Assembly (NCBI GenBank): GCA_003013855.2
Contig: ML058408.1
Coordinates: forward strand, 7,293,356-7,357,355
Length of the DNA stretch: 64,000 nucleotides
Origin: Liriodendron chinense
Lineage: Eukaryota; Streptophyta; Magnoliopsida; Magnoliales; Magnoliaceae
Direction of reading: 5' to 3'
Positions 57,842 to 64,000 of the stretch are shown one piece after another; positions within the stretch are counted from its first letter, which is position 1; each line of letters begins with the position of its first letter. Both the position numbers and the translations under genes were made by a program. Below the pieces are notes generated by a model that made no database searches, was not told the origin of the DNA, and saw only the letters and a program-made list of their open reading frames with translations.

Positions 57842-60800
57842 ATGTCCCGTTGGGAACGTAATCACTCAAATCGTCTCCAATCTGAAGGAGGTTTAGTTGG
57901 ACCATTGTCAGTTCATAGACGAGTACAGAATTATCAAGAGCATTGTGAAAGTTTGGGGAGTATGGATCAAACACCTGTAAGGAATCCTCCCCCCCTACTC
58001 CAACTACAAATGCAAATCAGGAAGGAGTAGGAGAGAATGAGGTACATAATGTTCCTCCAATGAGATCACTACGGGACTACCTACAACCTGCCCGTGCAAT
58101 TACACCTTCTTGCATAGTTCTACCAGCTAACGGTGGAACCCTTGACATAAAACTGGGTGTAATTCAACTTTTACCTAAGTTCCATGGGCTAGACTCTGAC
58201 CGCCCATACTTACACTTGCAAGAATTCGAAGAAGTGTTGGCCACCTTGCATTATCCCAATGTTTCTGAGGATACAATCAGACTTAAACTTTTTCCCTTCA
58301 CTTTGAAAGAAAGAGCCAAAGATTGGCTTCACTCTCTTAGACCACATTCGATTGGGTCATGGGTTGAGATGAACCGGGAATTCCTGAAAAAGTTCTTCCC
58401 GGCTCATAAAACAAACACTCTTCGAAGGGCCATAATGAATTTCTCAGCTAAAGAGGGTGAATCTTTTTTTTCAATGTTGGGAAAGATTTAAGGATCTCCT
58501 ACTTGCTTGCCCACATCATGGTTATGAGAGTTGGCGAGTTATAAATTTTTTCAATGATGGATTAAGTTCCAATATGTGCCAATTTGTGGAAATGATGTGC
58601 AATGGCGAGTTCATGAGTAAAAATCCAGATGATGCTTGGAGTTACTTGGACATGTTGGCTGAAAATGCCCAATCTTGGGATACATCGGATAAACCCAAGA
58701 ACTCCAAGCCCACTCAAGAGAAAGGAGGGATCTATGTCCTTAAAGAGGAAGACGACGTGAATGCAAGGATAGCCAACCTCACAAGGAAGGTTGAGGCCAT
58801 GAAACTTAGCAAAAGTGGAGTTCCAAAGTCCAAGGAAGTTGTTGAAACCACATGTGGGATTTGCCTCACCGACTTACACGCTACGCAAGATTGTCCCACA
58901 ATTCCTGCATTTCAGGAAGTGCTACATGAGACAGCCAATGCCACATATGGTTATCAACGGCCCTTTAATGGACCGGTAGGTAATACGTACAATGAGAGTT
59001 GGAAGAACCACCCGAATTTCAGTTGGAAGAATGCTCCTACGGGCAATCCTACCAACTCCCAAAGAGGGCTACCCATGCAAAATATGGCCCCACCTTAATT
59101 CTCATTGGAGGATACCTTGAGAGTGTTTATGCAAGGGCAAGCGCAAATAAATGAATCGAATCAGCAAATGTTCCAAGAGCTTAAAGTCTCGGTTGATGAG
59201 ATTAAGGGACGCTTGAATGCTAGGGAAGGGACCTTTCTGGCCCAACCTCAGCCCAATCCAAAGCAAGTACATGAAGTAAGCATCCTTAATTCTTCCAACC
59301 AAAACATGGAGCAATCTAAATCCATTACCACCCTTAGAAGTGGTAAACAAATTGACAAAACTATTCCGGTGAAGGCCGATGAGCCTAATGATCCGGTAAA
59401 TCCTGAGGATGAAGATGGATCTAACTTAGCCCCACAACAACCGGAACGCATTTACAAGCCCGTAGCACCATTCCCTTCGAGATTGGTTGCCCCAAAATCT
59501 CTCCCAAATTCTCAAGATATTCTAGAGATTTTCAGACAAGTCAAGATCAATATCCCTTTGCGTGACGCCATCAAACAAATTCCCTCTTATGCCAAGTTTC
59601 TAAAAGATCTATGCACAACAAAACGAAAATATAATGTGCAACAAAAAGCCTTCTTAACTGAGTAAGTGAGTGCCATCCTCACTCAAAAGACCCCCCCAAA
59701 ATTCAAAGATCCCGGTAGTCCCACCGTCTCATGTATCATTGGAGACTACTGAATTGAACGTGCCTTGTTAGACTTGGGGGCGAGTGTGAACTTGATCCCA
59801 TATTCGGTATATGAGCAATTGGGTCTTGGTGAATTAAAACCCACCAAAACCACGTTGCAACTCGCTGATAGATCTATCCGTGTACCGAGGGGGATAGTTG
59901 AGGATGTTCTAGTCCAAGTTGACAAATTCTACTACCCAGTAGATTTTTATAGTCTTGGACACACAACCGGTTGTGGATGCTAGCACCCAAATACCGGTAA
60001 TACTAGGCCGCCCATTCCTTGCCACATCAAACGCAATCATCAATTGCCGGAATGGGGTGATGCAACTATCTTTTGGAAACATGACACTAGAGGTGAATGT
60101 GTTTCACTTGGGCAAAAGACATAGGGATGTAGATGATGATGAGCTCTTCGAAGTAAACATGCTTGAAACTTTTGAAGAAGAAGAACTCCTCCAACTTGAA
60201 CCACTAGAAAGCTTGGAGACATGCTTAGCACATTTCATGGATTCTGAAGACCCCATCATTATTGAGACTGTGTAGGCATTAAATATAGAAAGACCGGTGG
60301 TAGATATTAGCCGGTGGAGGCCCCATTTTGAGAAATTACCACCAACCACATCAAGGCCTCTACCATCTAACATCAAACCACCAAAGCTTGACCTCAAACC
60401 ATTGCCATCCGAGCTTAAATATGTATATTTGGGTCAAGAGGAAACGTTCCCAGTTGTCATTGCCTCCCACCTTGAGAAGGACCAAGAGCTCAAGTTGATT
60501 GAGTTACTCAAATAACATAGGGAAGCCATAGGTTGGACAATAGCGGATCTCAAAGGGATAGATCCTTCGGTTTGCACGCACCGAATACACCTTGAAGAAA
60601 ATGCAAAAACGACTAGACAACCTCAAAGACGGCTAAATCCAAACATGATGGAGGTTGTCAAAGCCGAGGTGTTGAAGCTATTGGATGTGGGTATTATCTA
60701 CCCCATCTCAGATAGCCAATGGGTGAGTCCTACCCAAGTTGTCCCCAAGAAATCTGGTATCACCATCATTGAGAACGCCAACAACGAGCTTATACCGACG

Positions 60801-63289
60801 AGGGTGACCACCGGTTGGCGTATGTGCATTGATTATAGGAAGCTCAACACGGTTACTAGGAAAGACCACTTCCCTCTCGCATTTATGGATCAAATTTTGG
60901 AGAGGTTGGCAGGTCATTCCTATTATTGCTTCCTAGATGGCTATTCCGGATACAACCAAATTGAGATAGCTCCGGAAGACTAAGAGAAAACCACATTTAC
61001 ATGCCCGTTTGGTACCTTCGCTTACCGAAGGATGCCATTCGGGTTATGCAATGCACCCGCCACATTCCAACGATGCATGTTGAGTATTTTCTCAGACATG
61101 GTGGGTGAGTTTCTTGAGGTATTCATGGATGACTTTTCTGGTTTTGGTTGTACATTTGATGAATGTCTCAAGCACTTGAAGTTGGTCTTGATGAGGTGTG
61201 AGGAAAAGCAACTTGTATTAAACTGGGAGAAGTGCCATTTCATGGTACAATGAGGAATAGTCCTTGGACATATCATCTCGTCCAATGGAATAGAGGTAGA
61301 CCGGGCAAAAATGACATAATTTCCAATCTACCACCACCCAAAAGCATACGCAATGTGCGGTCCTTCCTTGGACACGCCGGTTTCTATAGAAGGTTTATAA
61401 AGGATTTTAGTCATATCTCAAGACCTTTATGCAACCTTCTACAAAAGGAGAACCAATTTGAGTGGAGTGCTGAATGTCAGTTAGCTTTTTCAAAGCTAAA
61501 AGACATATTGACAACCGCTCCTATCATGCAACCACCAGATTGGTCCATTCCTTTTGAGTTGATGTGCGATGCAAGCGATTTTGCTATTGGGGCGGTGTTA
61601 GGCCAAAAGAAGGATAAAAAGCCCCATGTCATCTACTACGCAAGTAGGACCTTGAATCCTGCCCAAGTTAATTATTCGACTACAGAGAAAGAGCTCCTAG
61701 CTGTCATTTTTGCCTTGGACAAATTCAGGCCATACTTAATAGGATCCAAAGTTATTGTTTATACGGATCATGCGGCGCTGAAATACCTTCTTTCTAAGAA
61801 GGATGGTAAGCCCCGTTTGCTAAGATGGATCCTACTCCTTCAAGAATTCGACTTGGAGATCAAAGATAAGAAGGGGGTAGAAAATGTGGTGGCGGATCAT
61901 CTATCTCGTCTAGTCCTACCAAATTCCATTGATGAGTCACCTATTGAGGACTCTTTCCCTGATGAGCAACTCTTTGTTGCTATGCATCCACCATGGTACG
62001 CTGATATAGCCAATTATCTTTCCACAGGTGCGATGCCGATTCATTGGACTGCGCAGGACAAACGTAAATTTCTAAGGGAAGTGCACAGATTTTTCTGGGA
62101 TGAACCTCTATTGTTTAAATATTGCCCAGATCAAATTATAAGGAGATGCGTCCCCGATGATGAACACAATTTAGTCATCTCCTTTTGTCATGATCAAGCA
62201 TGTGGGGGTCATTTTTCAGCCAAGAAAACAACTGCGAAAATTCTGCAGTGTGGTTTTTATTGGCCCACATTATTTAAGGACACCCACGAGTTTTGCAAAG
62301 CGTGCGAGCGCTGCCAGAAGTTAGGAGGATTATCCCGTCGAAATATGATGCCTCTCACCCCAATTCAACATCTTGAAGTCTTTGACTGTTGGGGCATCGA
62401 TTTCATGGGACCATTCCCCTCATCTTTTGGACATGTCTATATTCTTCTTGCCGTAGACTATGTGTCTAAATGGATAGAGGCTATCCCATGTAGAACCAAC
62501 GATCATCGTACGGTTCTCAAGTTCCTCAAAGAAAACATACTTTCTAGATTTGGGACGCCTCGAGCCATTATAAGTGATGGTGGTTCTCACTTTTGCAATA
62601 GACCTTTTGAAACTTTGATGAAGAAATATGGTATTAGGCACAAGGTGAGTACCCCATACCACCCACAAACAAGTGGGCAAGCTGAAATCTCCAATAGGGA
62701 AATCAAGCAGATTTTGGAAAAGACGGTGAGACCGGATCGCAAGGATTGGTCCCTAAGATTAGATGATGCACTTTGGGCTCACCGTACCGCCTACAAGACA
62801 CCCATTGGAATGTCTCCTTATAGACTTGTCTATGGGAAAGCTTACCACTTGCCTGTGGAGCTAGAACACAAAGCCTATTGGGCAATTCGGGCTTTAAATT
62901 TTGACATGGACAAGGCTAGCTCGCTTCGAAAACTCCAATTAAATGAGCTTGATGAAATCCGGAACGATGCATATGAGAACTCGAGAATTTACAAGAGTAA
63001 GATGAAGGCTTTTCATGACAAACACATCTTCGGGAAATCTTTCCATGAAGGACAGAAAGTACTCTTGTATAATTCCCGACTTCACTTTTTTCCGGGCAAA
63101 TTACGATCTCGATGGACCGGCCCATATATTATCAAAGAAATTTTTCCTCATGGGGCTGTTGAGATTGAAAATGCAGCGAACGGTAACCGTTTTAAAGTTA
63201 ATGGACAACGCCTTAAACCATTTGTTGAGAAATTCGATTCAGAGGACACGTCCATCACTCTGATTGATCCTGTCTATCAGGATGATTGA
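57842..63289 (+). pseudogene. gag-pol: B3 gag-pol, multiple stops and frameshifts
   Basis: Start at 57842 (MSRWERNHSNRL). Frameshifts: near 57990 in a C run, near 58465 in a T run, near 59945 and near 61255-61310. Stops: TAA at 59096 and 59663, TGA near 59752, TAG at 60273, TAA at 60513 and 60981, TGA at 61251; most replace CAA, CAG or CGG codons of relatives. Domains kept: CGICLTDLHATQDC, LDLGASVNLIPYSVY, RMCIDYRKLNTVTRKDHF, FMDDFSGFG (catalytic aspartates present). The last frame (to 63289) is open through RNase H and integrase, with DFMGPFPSSFG, ISDGGSHF, GQAEISNREI. Ends IDPVYQDD. Confidence 0.93.
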
Positions 63290-64000
63290 TCTCCTAGTCT
63301 GATGGAGGTATAGCATAGTTAGGTTTTCTTTAGTTTTACTGTTTTAAGTAGGATTTAGCTGTTGGAGTTGCAGACGTCCATGATCGCTCTCTCAGGTACT
63401 ATTGTTCTCACTCTCTCATATTTTACCATTGCTCTCATGTTCATGCTCATTGACTATCTTTTTACATTGAGGACATGCAAGATTTGGTTGGGGGGTGAGA
63501 TGCGATCTTTCATCTAGCATGTTGCAACATTTCGAGCTTCATATGCCAATTTTTTTTGAATTTTTCTAAAATTTCAAAACTCTTTTAGAAAATCTTGTTT
63601 CTATACATTTGAGATGCTGTGAGTATAAGAGGAGGAGATACGAAGTGTGCAATGTTGTAGTCTTGAAATTCTCTCAACATAATGGTTTTATAAGATAGTT
63701 CCCCTATTGTTGTGATTGATAGAAAATTTGAACACCTTTACACCAAGTTCACATTACACGATTTTCATGAGTTGACAGGTTTATGTGATTTGTGGATTAG
63801 TAGACTTTGATTTAAAGGTGTTGAGCAGCCAAGCCGGGGTATTTTGTCCATCCTTGTCCATGGAAAAATAACAGAAGATATGGATTTCTAAAAATCCTAT
63901 CTAATTTAAAAGAAAAAGGAAAGAAAGGATGAAATCGGGAAGGAAAGAAAATGGTGGAAAATTCTGAAAAGGGCTACCTATTACCAACCGGGGGATGGTC
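63290..64000 (+). other. B3 3' untranslated region (partial)
   Basis: Homologous to the 3' regions of A1 and B2, with TTGGTTGGGGGGTG at about 63486-63499. It ends at the window edge inside the conserved GGGGGATGGTC block, about 0.4 kb before the expected 3' LTR. Confidence 0.8.

Larger units (their letters stand above)
56230..64000 (+). mobile_element. B3: full-length but broken Athila-type element nested in B2 3' LTR, runs off right edge
   Basis: 5' LTR 56230-57604, perfect tRNA-Asp primer site, complete gag-pol region to 63289, 3' untranslated region to the edge. The left flank is TCGAC; the matching duplication is outside the window. It is the only B element here with RT, RNase H and integrase. 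Confidence 0.92.

Overview
This window is plant nuclear DNA made almost entirely of nested Ty3/gypsy LTR retrotransposons. I see no host gene and no tRNA, rRNA or CRISPR locus. The evidence for a plant is Athila-type gag-pol with a tRNA-Asp primer site, Tat-lineage elements with a second RNase H domain, and a plant mobile domain (PMD) gene. The species cannot be told from the sequence.

Two lineages are present. Athila-type elements run mostly on the plus strand. They have LTRs of about 1.4-1.9 kb in two subfamilies: 'A' LTRs begin TGTTGAGCTC and 'B' LTRs begin TGTTGAACCTCC. Tat-type elements run on the minus strand. Each carries an extra intron-bearing gene in the opposite orientation, between the integrase and the 3' LTR.

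Layout, left to right. 1-2188: the 5' end (LTR, primer site, gag start) of a minus-strand A element (A3), cutting into 2189-10170, a decayed Tat element (T1) with an antisense Transposase_28-like gene. 10171-10427: a piece of the 5' LTR of a B element (B1). 10428-46281: a giant minus-strand Tat element (T2) inserted into that LTR, flanked by a perfect ATGTT duplication. T2 is about 20.6 kb without its guests. It holds an antisense spliced PMD gene (15011-20908) and a pol region (21480-29632). Its guests are a B solo LTR (18552-19983), a B solo LTR with a CATCG duplication (24149-26076), and a full A element, A1 (29638-41548). A1 in turn carries an A solo LTR (38380-39969, GGGGT duplication) at the very edge of its 3' LTR. 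46282-49717: the rest of the B1 LTR, its gag and protease. 49718-56229: B2, a gag-protease element lacking RT, RNase H and integrase, inserted in B1. 56230-64000: B3, a full but broken B element inserted in the 3' LTR of B2.

The order of events can be read from the nesting: T1, then B1, then T2, then A1, then the A solo LTR. LTR divergence agrees by eye: about 3% for a sampled stretch of T2 and just under 2% for A1. Coding decay is mostly C-to-T or G-to-A stops, as expected for methylated repeats. A1 is the best preserved, with one in-frame stop and two substituted catalytic residues.

The least ordinary signals are: (1) the antisense genes, whose introns survive because the genomic RNA is the other strand; (2) arrays of short inverted repeats in the LTRs, a CCGACCGGTC/GACCGGTCGG type shared by A and B, and a GGCGCATGTG/CACATGCGCC type in T2; (3) a leader hairpin whose stem changes by compensatory substitution between A and B; (4) a doubled primer-site-like sequence in T2; and (5) tandem repeats in the T2 LTR with periods of 164-173 bp.
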